From: Anaerocolumna sp. MB42-C2
Lineage (GTDB): Bacteria > Bacillota > Clostridia > Lachnospirales > Lachnospiraceae
Assembly: GCF_030913705.1 (NCBI RefSeq)
Contig: NZ_CP133190.1
Coordinates: 3,363,501 to 3,427,500, forward strand
Direction of reading: 5' to 3'
Length of the DNA stretch: 64,000 nt
Positions 45,599-55,026 of this stretch are shown here, one piece after another. Made by a program: the position numbers and the translations under genes. Numbering within the stretch: position 1 is the first letter of the stretch; the number at the start of each line of letters is the position of its first letter. The notes beneath the pieces are model-generated. The model worked only from the letters and a program-made list of their open reading frames with translations. It ran no database searches and was not told the origin of the DNA.

Positions 45599-45652
45599 GG
45601 GACATCAAAAATTATTTTAATAAAATAATTTTGATGTTCCTTATTTATTTGT
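45599..45652 (+). terminator. Terminator of araA-araD
   Basis: GGGACATCAAAAATTATTTT pairs with AAATAATTTTGATGTTCC, followed by TTATTTATTT. The rest of the gap to 45861 shows no gene. Confidence 0.82.
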
Positions 45653-45861
45653 TTAACGAAAGTTAGAAACCGCAGTTTTCCATCCTAAATGTTATCGATA
45701 CCATTCCCTCTCATGAAATAGAATTTTAGCGTAGGGATTTTTTTGATTTACTTGGTTATACTTAGTCTTACTTATGGATCTATATTTATTTATATTCATA
45801 CGTTTCTCCAGATTTTGCCGAATTATGAATTGTGAATTTTTCTTAAATATCTTATTTTTTC

Positions 45862-45890
45862 TTGATACAAATGAGGAAATAATCTATAAT
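45862..45890 (+). promoter_or_regulatory. Promoter of the D,D-carboxypeptidase gene
   Basis: TTGATA (45862-45867), 17-bp spacer, TATAAT (45885-45890); close to the sigma-A consensus, giving a leader of about 170 nt of very AT-rich DNA before the start codon. Confidence 0.7.
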
Positions 45891-46066
45891 ATATGTATTA
45901 TTTTCATATACTATGATTCGATGTGAGTTGTACAAATTAATTAAATTGAATTAAATTTATAAGTTTATATAAATAAATATAAAAGTTATTCACTTGAAAA
46001 TAAATAAATTATATTTACATGTTGCTAAATCAAAAATACCATTCGGTTTTATATAAAGGAGTTACT

Positions 46067-47521
46067 ATGAAAAAGTCTATAGCCCTAATAAGCATTCTGT
46101 GCTTATTATTCATTAATATATCTACCTGTTATGCCAACCCTGTTTCAAACGCTATATCTACCGCTAAAATAAATGATACAAAAAGTACAAAATCTTCTAA
46201 AATAAAATGGCCGGATAACAAACCTACCGTTAATTCCGAAGCAGCAATTGTTATGGAAGCCTCTACCGGTGCTGTTTTGTATTCTAAAAATATCCACAAG
46301 ACCTACTTCCCGGCGAGTATCACTAAAATTATGACTGCTTTATTGGCCATAGAAAATTCATCCCTTGGAGAAACTGTAACTTTTTCGAAAAAAGCAATCT
46401 ATGATGTTGATTTGGACAGCAGCCGAATCGGTATTGATGTGGGAGAAAAACTTACCATGGAACAATGCCTTTACGGAATTATGCTGGAATCAGCCAATGA
46501 AGTATCTTATGCTATTGCTGAACATATTTCCGGCAATGTTGAGTCTTTCGCAGATCTTATGAACAAAAAAGCTGCTGAACTGGGCTGTACCGACACCAAT
46601 TTTGTAAATCCTCACGGTTTACCGAATCCAAATCATTATACCTCTGCTTATGATATGGCTTTAATCTCAAGAGCAGCGATTAACAATGATGTGTTCAGGA
46701 AAATAACTGGTACCAGAACCTATGCTATTCCTCCGACTAATGTACAAAATGAGACAAGGTATCTGGCTAATCATCATAAGTTTATAAAAGGTGATCTGGA
46801 TTATGATGGAGTGATCGGCGGTAAAACCGGCTATACTTCAAAAGCTTTATATACCCTGGTAACCTTTGCAGAACGGGATGGAATGACTTTAATCAGCGTA
46901 ATTATGCACTGTGACAGCATACAACATGAATATGCTGATACGGCTAATTTATTAAATTACGGTTTTGATAATTTCAAAATTTATAATATTACGGATAAAG
47001 AGAATCCGGACATGGAAGAAACAGCTCCTTTATTTGCAAAATACAGTCCTTTATTCAGCAGAACTACTTCCAACCTCCAGATAAGTTCTAAAGGAAACAT
47101 AGTGCTACCTAACACAGCTGACTACAAAGATGCAAAAAAAGAAATCGTATTAAAACCGTTAGATAAAATTATGGACGGCGAAAATGTGATTGGCTCAATT
47201 CAATACACATATGGTGATACCTTTGTTGGTTCGGCTGATATCATTTATAATAATGTACCCTCACAAAATGTATTGAAGGGTTCCTATATTCCAACCCCTA
47301 CAAAATCTCCTGATTCCGGTAACAATCCGGGCGTTAACCGTTTTGATGATTCCAATAATTTAAAACCGGTTATCATTACTATTATTGTTGGATGTATTAT
47401 AATAGGCTTTCTTTTATACATGGTATTTATTGAATTGCCATTTCGTAAAAGAAGAAATACCTATCTTGAGAAAAAAGGCAGAAAAAAACATTACAATAAA
47501 AAAGATTATGTAGACTTTTAA
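46067..47521 (+). CDS. D-alanyl-D-alanine carboxypeptidase (DacF/PBP5-like)
   Basis: Penicillin-binding peptidase of 484 aa, exported by an N-terminal signal (MKKSIALISILCLLFIN, cleavage near TCYA). Active-site motifs are PASITKIM (SxxK), ESANEVS (SxN) and GGKTGYTS (KTG). It trims D-Ala from peptidoglycan stem peptides. A C-terminal Ser/Pro-rich linker is followed by one membrane helix (VIITIIVGCIIIGFLLYMVF) and a basic cytoplasmic tail, so it is anchored by a true helix and not by an amphipathic end. AAAGGAG precedes the ATG at 46067. Confidence 0.92.
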   Translation: MKKSIALISILCLLFINISTCYANPVSNAISTAKINDTKSTKSSKIKWPDNKPTVNSEAAIVMEASTGAVLYSKNIHKTYFPASITKIMTALLAIENSSLGETVTFSKKAIYDVDLDSSRIGIDVGEKLTMEQCLYGIMLESANEVSYAIAEHISGNVESFADLMNKKAAELGCTDTNFVNPHGLPNPNHYTSAYDMALISRAAINNDVFRKITGTRTYAIPPTNVQNETRYLANHHKFIKGDLDYDGVIGGKTGYTSKALYTLVTFAERDGMTLISVIMHCDSIQHEYADTANLLNYGFDNFKIYNITDKENPDMEETAPLFAKYSPLFSRTTSNLQISSKGNIVLPNTADYKDAKKEIVLKPLDKIMDGENVIGSIQYTYGDTFVGSADIIYNNVPSQNVLKGSYIPTPTKSPDSGNNPGVNRFDDSNNLKPVIITIIVGCIIIGFLLYMVFIELPFRKRRNTYLEKKGRKKHYNKKDYVDF

Positions 47522-47526
47522 CTTAT

Positions 47527-47584
47527 AAAAAAACCCTCTTAATAATACTCGTTATAACATAACTTCGTATTATTAAGGGGGTTT
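47527..47584 (+). terminator. Terminator after the carboxypeptidase gene
   Basis: AAACCCTCTTAATAATAC pairs with GTATTATTAAGGGGGTTT with one mismatch. It lies between the convergent carboxypeptidase and tRNA-Arg genes and could serve both. Confidence 0.82.
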
Positions 47585-47593
47585 AAATTATCA

Positions 47594-47667
47594 TGCACCT
47601 AACTGGATTCGAACCAGCGGCCTACCGCTTAGGAGGCGGTCGCTCTATCCTACTGAGCTATAGATGC
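47594..47667 (-). tRNA. tRNA-Arg (anticodon CCT)
   Basis: A 74-nt cloverleaf: acceptor GCATCTA/TAGGTGC with discriminator A, D arm GCTC/GAGC, anticodon arm ACCGC-CTCCTAA-GCGGT (anticodon CCT, reads AGG) and T arm GCTGG-TTCGAAT-CCAGT (with G-T pair at the end). CCA is not encoded. Confidence 0.95.
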
Positions 47668-47724
47668 ATTCCCTGCCATATAGCAGCAAAACTATTCTAC
47701 TATTTAATTTGAATTTAGTCAACC

Positions 47725-48621
47725 TTAATTCAAACATTTCTCTGAATTAAAATCGATATTCCCCTGCAACCATATATTTCCTTTAAATCTTCTGCCCACA
47801 ACCGGTTCACCAAGAAGATCCTTTTTATTGATTGCCACTTGAAAAATAACATCATTACAAGAAATCATAAGGCTATAGATTTCTTCTCCTGTTATCTCAT
47901 TAATTAGAGCATCCATATCTGTTATGGTTCCCAAAACCGTATAATTATCTGATTCTGAACCATAAGGGGTGAATGTTGTCTCAACAATTGTATAGATATC
48001 TTCTACCTTGGCCCTTCTAGATATCATAGCATACATATCGATATCATCAATGGTTAAACTGTCAATTGCTTCCTGATTACCTTTCTTGGCTTCAGCTATT
48101 AATTGTCTTCTATACTGTACGTCAGCACTATTATTTTTAGCCAATTTTTCATCTAACTCCATTGGAAGAATAATTTTTCCGGATATAGACAAAGCTGATA
48201 AAAAAATCGGAAACGGTCTGTCTGTTTTATTTTTTCCATCAATTAAATAATCCACTACATTTTGCAAATAAAATATTAACGACACACCAAGCCTTACGTC
48301 ATCGCACATACCGGTATAAGCTTCCGCATCAACTCTTTTAATAATAGATGTCTCTTCTTTTGTACTCATATATTGGCTTTTATAAAATGGGAAATAATGT
48401 TCCATATAAAACTTACCATTGGCATCAATTTCTCCCCGTAAGGTTATTCCCATCTGTTTAGAAAACAGTTTCGTTATCTCAGTAAATACTTTTTCATTTG
48501 TCATATTAAATACTTTTTTCTCTGTTGGCTGATCTATGATTATGCCCAACAATTTTTCTAATTCTATCCTATCTGTCACTTCACTAAATCCTATTGCTCT
48601 TAAATAACTATGCACAATCAT
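47725..48621 (-). CDS. DUF3881-family protein
   Basis: This 298-aa cytosolic protein matches, from memory, the DUF3881 family found mainly in Lachnospiraceae: MIVHSYLRAIGFSEV at the start, FYMEHYFPFYKSQYMS, and an acidic middle region (SLTIDDIDMYAMISRR). There is no membrane segment and no catalytic motif that I recognise. A GGTGG stretch lies just before the ATG. It stands alone on the minus strand, after tRNA-Arg in map order. Function is unknown; it supports the taxonomic placement. Confidence 0.75.
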   Translation of the reverse strand: MIVHSYLRAIGFSEVTDRIELEKLLGIIIDQPTEKKVFNMTNEKVFTEITKLFSKQMGITLRGEIDANGKFYMEHYFPFYKSQYMSTKEETSIIKRVDAEAYTGMCDDVRLGVSLIFYLQNVVDYLIDGKNKTDRPFPIFLSALSISGKIILPMELDEKLAKNNSADVQYRRQLIAEAKKGNQEAIDSLTIDDIDMYAMISRRAKVEDIYTIVETTFTPYGSESDNYTVLGTITDMDALINEITGEEIYSLMISCNDVIFQVAINKKDLLGEPVVGRRFKGNIWLQGNIDFNSEKCLN

Positions 48622-48796
48622 CCACCACCTAACTTATATATTTAATGGGTATTACCTCATTATATGGAGTTCAGCTTATTTATCATACCCATTATCTTAA
48701 AATTTATTCAAATTATATTTATCTATTACTTATATCATATTTTTACGTTATCTGCAAGATTTATTCCTATTTGTAAGAGTCAAAGTATTACAGTAT

Positions 48797-48957
48797 GTTA
48801 CTATTCACCGGCAACAAACGCGTCGTGTTTTTTGTGATTGCATTGTCACAAAAATCGGAGAATTGCGGCGTAGGAACATGCCTCGTCTTTTGTGTACATC
48901 GCAAAACGTGTTATTATTAACGGAGCTGCTGCTTATTGCAGTAAAATGTACAGTAAC
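48797..48957 (-). repeat. R3b: second MITE-like element, inverted relative to R3a
   Basis: The reverse complement starts TGTTACTGTAC and shares with R3a the blocks AAGCAGCAG, AATAACACG, CACAAAA, TTCTCCG and CACAAAAAACACG, and ends GGTGAATAGTAAC. The terminal repeats are degenerate here. It lies between the DUF3881 gene and the HD-GYP terminator. No coding capacity. Confidence 0.75.
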
Positions 48958-48977
48958 ATTTAATTTACGGTTTAGAC

Positions 48978-49021
48978 AAAAAATTCTTTCACCCAAAAAG
49001 ATGCTAAGGATGAAAGAATTT
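48978..49021 (-). terminator. Terminator after the HD-GYP gene
   Basis: AAATTCTTTCA pairs with TGAAAGAATTT (11 bp), followed on the minus strand by TTTTTT. Confidence 0.85.
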
Positions 49022-49032
49022 CAGCTTAACTA

Positions 49033-50097
49033 TCATAGTTCGATTGTATCCTCAATAATAAGAGTCAATTCCTTGTTTAAGTCTTTCTCAACCCAGGTTG
49101 TGTATTTATTGCCCTTCGAATCCGAGATCATATGTAAAACAGGCCTTGTCGGACATTTTGCATTTTGCCTAATTACAATTCCTTTTTCACCAGTGTTTGT
49201 AATTACTATCGTACCATTTGGATATGCCGCAACCGATTCAATAAAACAATTTACAATATCAAAATCAAACTTTACTCCGGCCTGACTTACAATATAATCA
49301 ATTGCATGATGTACTTTCATTTTAGGACATAGGAATCCATAAACAAAACTGTCAAAAGCATCACATACAGCTACTATTTTACTTCCTATTTTAATTTTGT
49401 CAGCTTTCTTATGAAACGGATAACCAGATCCATCTAATTTTTCATGATGACATAATATAATATCTTTAGCAGCTAAAGTTAACCAGTCTTCTTTAATTAC
49501 AGCGGAATAACCATAAATAACATGCTTCTTTAATTCTTTCTGCTCTAATTTATTAAAATCAGTATAATTATTATTCATAAAATCAAATTGCATGGAATTG
49601 TATCCTATATCATGTAAAAGACTTCCAACAGCTATCTCTCGTACCTTCACTTTCGGTAGTCTCATCCTTAAGGCCAGTAATACGGATAAGGCACATACAT
49701 TTATGGAATGTGAGTAGGTGCTTTCACTTTTTCTTCTTACTCCAGATATATTAAAAAGAACTTCTGGCTGTTGTATCATATCTCCGATAATTTGCTCGGC
49801 TACTTCTTGAATATTTTCTAAATCTCCATACCCTTGATAAGAGTACTTTTCTATTATATTTTTAACTATGTCCTGACACTGATTTTTTATCTTTTCCTCT
49901 GTGTTATCCTCATCCGCAATCCCTTTGGATAATTCATCTTCAACATAGACATAAAATATATCTAATTCTATTAGTCTTCTAACATATTCCTTTTTAACAA
50001 CCGACCCTGCCGACATGATTACAATTCCACTGTTACTTATGATATCTCTGGCAAGCAATTCATGTCCCTTGATAGAATCAAGTAACATTCTTCTCAT
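49033..50097 (-). CDS. HD-GYP domain phosphodiesterase
   Basis: The 354-aa protein has an N-terminal region of about 120 residues without a recognised sensor and then an HD-GYP domain: YSHSINVCALSVLLALRM, GSLLHDIGYNSM (HD), ILCHHEKLDGSGYPFH (the GYP motif) and ICAVCDAFDS-type VAVCDAFDSFVYG. HD-GYP proteins degrade cyclic di-GMP. All metal-binding motifs appear intact. GAGGTG precedes the ATG at 50097; an upstream ATG at 50139 has no site. No membrane segment, so cytosolic. It is divergent from adhE. Confidence 0.88.
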   Translation of the reverse strand: MRRMLLDSIKGHELLARDIISNSGIVIMSAGSVVKKEYVRRLIELDIFYVYVEDELSKGIADEDNTEEKIKNQCQDIVKNIIEKYSYQGYGDLENIQEVAEQIIGDMIQQPEVLFNISGVRRKSESTYSHSINVCALSVLLALRMRLPKVKVREIAVGSLLHDIGYNSMQFDFMNNNYTDFNKLEQKELKKHVIYGYSAVIKEDWLTLAAKDIILCHHEKLDGSGYPFHKKADKIKIGSKIVAVCDAFDSFVYGFLCPKMKVHHAIDYIVSQAGVKFDFDIVNCFIESVAAYPNGTIVITNTGEKGIVIRQNAKCPTRPVLHMISDSKGNKYTTWVEKDLNKELTLIIEDTIEL

Positions 50098-50250
50098 ATG
50101 AAACACCTCATAATATAAGCATTTGGGGATAATGAGCATTAAGTCTAATTGTATAATAATTTCCCGAGGCCTTACTTATCCACCTATATAATACAATATC
50201 CAATAAAACAATTAATGTCAATATTATGATTAATTAAAAATTAATTAATA

Positions 50251-50268
50251 TTGTTATATTTTTAACAT
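50251..50268. promoter_or_regulatory. Possible distal Rex site
   Basis: TTGTTATATTTTTAACAT fits the Rex half-site pattern (TTGTTA, 6-bp centre, TAACA) with two mismatches to TTGTTAA-N4-TTAACAA, in very AT-rich DNA. It is weaker than the site at 50458. Confidence 0.4.
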
Positions 50269-50401
50269 AAAGTATAATTTATTAAGTGTTGTTTGTATAT
50301 TTCATATATCAATTATAACCGATTTGTATAATATGTATATTTTTATAAATTGATATTTAATAATTTTTACATTGGTTTGTATATAACTTATAAAATTTCA
50401 T

Positions 50402-50430
50402 TTGACAAATTTCGTGTTCTTTGATATATT
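50402..50430 (+). promoter_or_regulatory. Promoter of adhE
   Basis: TTGACA (50402-50407), 17-bp spacer, TATATT (50425-50430), 80 bp before the adhE start. The rest of the 50140-50509 gap is AT-rich regulatory DNA with no ORF I can support. Confidence 0.75.
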
Positions 50431-50457
50431 CAAATTGTAATCTAGATTTAAAGTTAT

Positions 50458-50475
50458 TTGTTAATAAATTAACAT
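50458..50475. promoter_or_regulatory. Rex (redox-sensing repressor) operator upstream of adhE
   Basis: TTGTTAATAAATTAACAT matches the consensus TTGTTAA-N4-TTAACAA at 13 of 14 defined bases. It lies 35 bp before the adhE ATG and about 20 bp after the likely start of transcription. Rex represses fermentation genes when the NADH/NAD ratio is low. Confidence 0.75.
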
Positions 50476-50509
50476 AAATTTAATTATTTTAATAGGAGGA
50501 TTTTAAATT

Positions 50510-53131
50510 ATGAGTGAAAAAAAACAACAACCAACACCTCAGGAACATGTAGATCTACTGGTTAAAAATGCGCAAGTCGCTCTTAAAGAATTCATGAGTT
50601 ATGATCAAGCAACTATTGATAATATAGTACATGAAATGGCTTTAGCCGGACTCGCCAAACAACAGGTATTAGCTAAATTGGCAGTTGAAGAAACAGGTAG
50701 AGGTATTTATGAAGATAAGATAACCAAAAATATATTTGCTACTGAATATATCTGGCACTCTATTAAGTATCAAAAAACTGTTGGCATTATTGAAGATAAT
50801 GAAGAAGAAGATTATATGATGGTTGCTGAACCGATTGGTATCGTTGCCGGTGTTACTCCTGTTACTAATCCTACTTCTACTACCATGTTTAAAATCATCT
50901 CCTGTATAAAGACACGTAATCCTATTATCTTTGGCTTTCATCCAAGTGCTCAGCAGTGTTCAAAAGCAGCCGCTCAAACTTTATTAGATGCAGCGATCAA
51001 TGCAGGAGCTCCCAAAAATTGTATTCAATGGATAGAGTATCCCTCTGTAGAAGCTACTTCCGTTCTTATGAATCATCCTGGTGTTGCTTGTATCTTAGCC
51101 ACCGGTGGCCCTGGAATGGTTAAAGCAGCATATTCATCAGGAAAACCTGCTCTAGGTGTTGGCCCTGGTAATGTTCCTTGTTTTATAGAAAAAACCGCTG
51201 TATTAAAAAGAGCCGTTAACGATTTAGTATTGTCCAAATCTTTTGATAATGGTATGATTTGTGCTTCCGAACAGGCTGCTATTATTGAAGCTCCTGTATA
51301 TAAAGAAGTTATTGAATTAATGAAAAAAGCCGGATGTTATTTTGCAACAAAAGAAGAAATTAAGAAACTTGAACCTGTAGTAATTAATTTGGAAAAAAGA
51401 GCCGTTAATCCAGATATTGTTGGTCAATCACCTGTTAAAATTGCTGCTCTTGCTGGATTTACAATTCCGAAGAATACTAAGATTTTATGTACCGAATTAG
51501 ATGGTGTTGGAAGAGATTACCCGCTTTCTATTGAAAAGTTATCTCCTGTATTAGCAGTCGCTAAAGCTAATGATGTTGAAGACGGACTGTTATTATGTGA
51601 AAAGATGCTTGCAAATGGTGGTATGGGTCACTCCTCCGTTTTACATTCTACTGATTCAAAGGTTATAGAAGAATTCTCTAATCGTATGAAAACCGGTCGT
51701 ATTATAGTTAATTCTCCGTCTACTCATGGTGCTATTGGCGATTTATATAACACAAACATGCCTTCTCTGACACTTGGATGTGGTTCTTATGGCGGCAATT
51801 CAACTACTCACAACGTATCTGCTGTAGATCTTGTTAACATCAAGCGAGTAGCGAAGAGGAGAAATAATATGCAATGGTTTAAAGTACCGAGTAAAATATA
51901 TTTTGAGTCAGGATCAACTGCTTACTTAGCAAAAATGCCAAATATCAGCAAAGCTTTTATCGTAACTGACCCTGCTATGACTCAGTTAGGATACGTAAAT
52001 AAAGTATTATACCAATTAAGAAAAAGAGAAGAATATGTTCACTGCGAAATTTTTGATCAGGTTGAACCGGATCCATCTTTAGAAACAATTATGAAAGGTG
52101 TAGATTCCATGAATAAGTTCAAACCGGATGTAATAATTGCTTTAGGTGGCGGTTCTGCTATTGACGCTGCAAAAGGTATGTGGTTATTCTATGAGAATCC
52201 GGAAGCTGATTTCAAGAATATGTCATTAAAATTCCTGGATATTAGAAAGAGAACTTATAAATTCCCTCAGCTTGGAAAGAAAGCTAAATTAGTAGCAATT
52301 CCTACTACTTCCGGTACTGGATCTGAAGTTACTTCTTTTGCTGTTATTTCAGATAAAACAGAAAACAAAAAATATCCTTTAGCAGATTATGAATTAACTC
52401 CTGATGTTGCTATTATTGACCCTGATTTTGTTATGTCAGTTCCGAAAAAATCAACCGCTTGGACAGGAATGGATGTTTTAACACATGCAATTGAAGCATA
52501 TATCTCCATTTTAGCATCTGATTATACGGATGCACTTGCAATTCATGCAATTGAGATGGTATTTAATTATCTTAAAAAGTCATATGAATTTGGTGCCAAT
52601 GATCCGGTAGCGCGTGAAAAAATGCATAACGCCTCAACTATAGCAGGAATGGCATTTACAAACGCTTTTCTTGGTATCAACCACTCTTTAGCTCATAAAC
52701 TTGGCGGAGAATACCATGTTCCTCATGGATGTGCAAATGCTATATTATTGCCTCATGTAGTACGTTATAACGGAACTTCCTGCCCAACTAAATTTACTTC
52801 ATGGCCAAAATATGAAAGTTACATCGTAGGAGACAAGATCTTTTCCTTAATGAATAAATTAGGATATAAACCAAAGAACAATGATGATGCAGTTGAAATT
52901 CTTGCAACTGAAATTGAGAAGTTAAACGCTTTCTTAGAAATACCTGCAACTTTAAAAGAATATGGTATTGACGAAAAAGACTTCTTAGCAAAAGTTGGTT
53001 CTTTGGCGGATTTAGCATTTGGTGATCAGTGTACAACAGCTAATCCTAGACTCCCTCTTGTTTCAGAACTTGAAGAGTTATATATGATTTCATATTATGG
53101 AAAAGGAAACGTACCTGTTAAAAACAAATAA
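50510..53131 (+). CDS. adhE: Bifunctional acetaldehyde/alcohol dehydrogenase
   Basis: AdhE of 873 aa makes ethanol from acetyl-CoA in two NADH-dependent steps. Residues about 1-440 are the aldehyde dehydrogenase half, with the catalytic Cys251 in NGMICASEQAAI. From about 455 (FKVPSKIYFESGSTAYL) comes the iron-dependent alcohol dehydrogenase half, with GGGSAIDAAKGMW, AIPTTSGTGSEVTSFA and the metal ligands in NHSLAHKLGGEYHVPHGCANA. TAGGAGG precedes the ATG. It is monocistronic, with a strong promoter, a Rex-like operator and a terminator. In related cellulolytic clostridia this is the main ethanol enzyme. Confidence 0.97.
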   Translation: MSEKKQQPTPQEHVDLLVKNAQVALKEFMSYDQATIDNIVHEMALAGLAKQQVLAKLAVEETGRGIYEDKITKNIFATEYIWHSIKYQKTVGIIEDNEEEDYMMVAEPIGIVAGVTPVTNPTSTTMFKIISCIKTRNPIIFGFHPSAQQCSKAAAQTLLDAAINAGAPKNCIQWIEYPSVEATSVLMNHPGVACILATGGPGMVKAAYSSGKPALGVGPGNVPCFIEKTAVLKRAVNDLVLSKSFDNGMICASEQAAIIEAPVYKEVIELMKKAGCYFATKEEIKKLEPVVINLEKRAVNPDIVGQSPVKIAALAGFTIPKNTKILCTELDGVGRDYPLSIEKLSPVLAVAKANDVEDGLLLCEKMLANGGMGHSSVLHSTDSKVIEEFSNRMKTGRIIVNSPSTHGAIGDLYNTNMPSLTLGCGSYGGNSTTHNVSAVDLVNIKRVAKRRNNMQWFKVPSKIYFESGSTAYLAKMPNISKAFIVTDPAMTQLGYVNKVLYQLRKREEYVHCEIFDQVEPDPSLETIMKGVDSMNKFKPDVIIALGGGSAIDAAKGMWLFYENPEADFKNMSLKFLDIRKRTYKFPQLGKKAKLVAIPTTSGTGSEVTSFAVISDKTENKKYPLADYELTPDVAIIDPDFVMSVPKKSTAWTGMDVLTHAIEAYISILASDYTDALAIHAIEMVFNYLKKSYEFGANDPVAREKMHNASTIAGMAFTNAFLGINHSLAHKLGGEYHVPHGCANAILLPHVVRYNGTSCPTKFTSWPKYESYIVGDKIFSLMNKLGYKPKNNDDAVEILATEIEKLNAFLEIPATLKEYGIDEKDFLAKVGSLADLAFGDQCTTANPRLPLVSELEELYMISYYGKGNVPVKNK

Positions 53132-53266
53132 TTAATTTATGCATTATGCATTTCTAATTATTTTATATAACTAGCTGGTTATATGTTGATTATAAATTAT
53201 TATTGAGTAATACTTTCATAATTAACAAATACAAATCGTTTCAAAGTTCATAAATTATTAAATTAG

Positions 53267-53310
53267 ATTCAAAAAAAGAAACTCATTGTGCGAGTTTCTT
53301 TTTTTGAATC
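53267..53310. terminator. Bidirectional terminator after adhE
   Basis: ATTCAAAAAAAGAAACTC pairs with GAGTTTCTTTTTTTGAAT around a short loop; T runs on both strands serve adhE and the convergent DUF4446 gene. Confidence 0.9.
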
Positions 53311-53361
53311 TATAAATAATTTTTTTCTATGATTTGACTCTATATTTTGGGATATTGAAGC

Positions 53362-53874
53362 TTAATCTAAGATATTTCTGGAATTTTTTGCTTCTTCTAA
53401 AGCTAATCTTTCTTCTTCTGCCAAAACAACAAATGCTTCACCTTTAATTACTTCTTTAACATAAGTATAACAGCCTTCTCTGCTAGAGTGCATCGAATTT
53501 AGAATAAAACCGTCATTATTATCATTTAACATAGCTAAAGCAAAGCTTAATTTTCCGCCCATTTCTTTAAATGCATCGTATTTTACAATACCAACTTTCT
53601 GATAAGTAAAAACTAAGTTTTCATTGATTTTATTAATTTTATTTTTCAATTTTTTACTCTCTAATTTTAATTCATCTACTTCAGCAAACCTTGTTATAAA
53701 CTGACTTTCTAGGCTTTTGCCATCTGCACCTATCATAAATTTTCTATATCTTTTATTTATTTTACTTACTCTAATTGCTAATGTAATAAAAAGTATAAAT
53801 AATATTATAGAAAACCCGACAACACCGATTAAAACATAACCTATATCTATTCCTAGTGTATCAAAAATCTGCAT
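53362..53874 (-). CDS. DUF4446-family membrane protein
   Basis: The 170-aa protein has one N-terminal membrane helix (YVLIGVVGFSIILFILFITL), a coiled coil (VDELKLESKKLKNKINKINE) and a conserved C-terminal domain with VGIVKYDAFKEMGGKLSFA and NSMHSSREGCYTYVKEV, the DUF4446 pattern. The function is unknown. It starts 17 bp after parB in the transcription direction, a usual arrangement in clostridia, which suggests a link with chromosome segregation or the cell envelope. Confidence 0.87.
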   Translation of the reverse strand: MQIFDTLGIDIGYVLIGVVGFSIILFILFITLAIRVSKINKRYRKFMIGADGKSLESQFITRFAEVDELKLESKKLKNKINKINENLVFTYQKVGIVKYDAFKEMGGKLSFALAMLNDNNDGFILNSMHSSREGCYTYVKEVIKGEAFVVLAEEERLALEEAKNSRNILD

Positions 53875-53890
53875 TTGTATTTATTCTCCT

Positions 53891-54790
53891 TTAATTAATT
53901 GTTTCGAATAACTCTATTATACGTTCTAATTCTTCTATTGAATAATAATCAATTTCTATTCTACCATTGTTATTAGATTTTTTCTTTATTGATACCTTGG
54001 TCCCTATTATTTTTTTCATTTTTTCTTCCAAATCTCGATAGATATAGGAATCTTCTTTTGTTAGAGCTGTTTCTTTTTTTACTTCTTCTTTTGTATTCAT
54101 TAAATTTTTAACTAATTTTTCTGTTTCTCTTACACTTAACTTTTCATCAAATACCTTTAACGCTATCTGATACTGTAACTCCAGATCTTCAACAGATAAT
54201 AATGTTCTAGCATGACCACTTGAAATCATACCATCTATAAGCATTTGCTGTACTTTTGTACTCAATTTTAATAATCTCATGGAATTAGTGACAGCGACTC
54301 TGCTTTTTGATACTCTTTCTGCAACTTCATCTTGCTTAAGATTAAATTCTTTTATAAGATTTTGAAATGCCAAAGCTTCTTCAATCGGATTTAAATCTTC
54401 TCTTTGCAAATTTTCTATTAATGCAATTTCCATTATTTCTTGAGGAGAATAATCTTTAATAATTGCAGGTATTTTCTTTAATCCAGCTACTTTAGCAGCT
54501 CGCCATCTTCTTTCACCTGCTACAATTACATAATATTTATCTTTTTTTTGAAGAATCAATGGCTGTATTATACCATATTGTTTTATTGAATCTGCTAATT
54601 CTTGAATTGCATCTTCATCAAAATTCTTACGAGGTTGACCTTTATTAGGTTCAATTTCATTTATGCTTATTAATGTTTCACGTGAAACATTGTCATCCTG
54701 TTGTTTGATAGATTGATTGCTATTCTTATCCACTTTTTCTGGTATCATAGAATCCAGGCCTTTACCCAAACCTCTTTTTGTTGTTGCCAT
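53891..54790 (-). CDS. parB: Chromosome partitioning protein ParB (Spo0J)
   Basis: ParB CTP-dependent clamp of 299 aa. It has the start KRGLGKGLDSMI, the nuclease-like domain with NKGQPRKNFDEDAIQELADS and VVAGERRWRAAKVAGL (CTP-binding GERR motif), a helix-turn-helix for parS (DEVAERVSKSRVAVTNSMRL), and SGHARTLLSVED. The C-terminus dimerises. The ATG at 54790 has AAAGG nine bases upstream; 54796 is an alternative. A perfect parS lies inside the gene. ParA is upstream on the same strand. Confidence 0.96.
   Translation of the reverse strand: MATTKRGLGKGLDSMIPEKVDKNSNQSIKQQDDNVSRETLISINEIEPNKGQPRKNFDEDAIQELADSIKQYGIIQPLILQKKDKYYVIVAGERRWRAAKVAGLKKIPAIIKDYSPQEIMEIALIENLQREDLNPIEEALAFQNLIKEFNLKQDEVAERVSKSRVAVTNSMRLLKLSTKVQQMLIDGMISSGHARTLLSVEDLELQYQIALKVFDEKLSVRETEKLVKNLMNTKEEVKKETALTKEDSYIYRDLEEKMKKIIGTKVSIKKKSNNNGRIEIDYYSIEELERIIELFETIN
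54674..54689. promoter_or_regulatory. parS site within parB
   Basis: TGTTTCACGTGAAACA is a perfect 16-bp palindrome matching the Firmicute parS consensus. It is embedded in the parB coding sequence, in the linker before the CTP-binding domain, where it encodes part of DNVSRETLI. Confidence 0.93.
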
Positions 54791-55026
54791 TTTCATATTC
54801 CTTTCAATAAACTCTTAACTTTATAGTATATTCTTCAAAATATTTGTATATATAACTTCAAAGAATAAACTTACAATATTAATATTAACTATAGTTATAT
54901 TCCAATTAAATGCAAAAGTATTTTAAATTGGCTATTTACATATGAATACTAAAACATTTATATATATTATCTATCTTCCTAATAAAAAGACACAACTAAA
55001 TAAAAATAAAAACTAGACTTCAATAG

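Noticed and set aside
48863..49285. A 140-codon open frame on the plus strand
   Set aside because: It crosses element R3b, a terminator and the antisense of the HD-GYP gene, so it is a chance frame.
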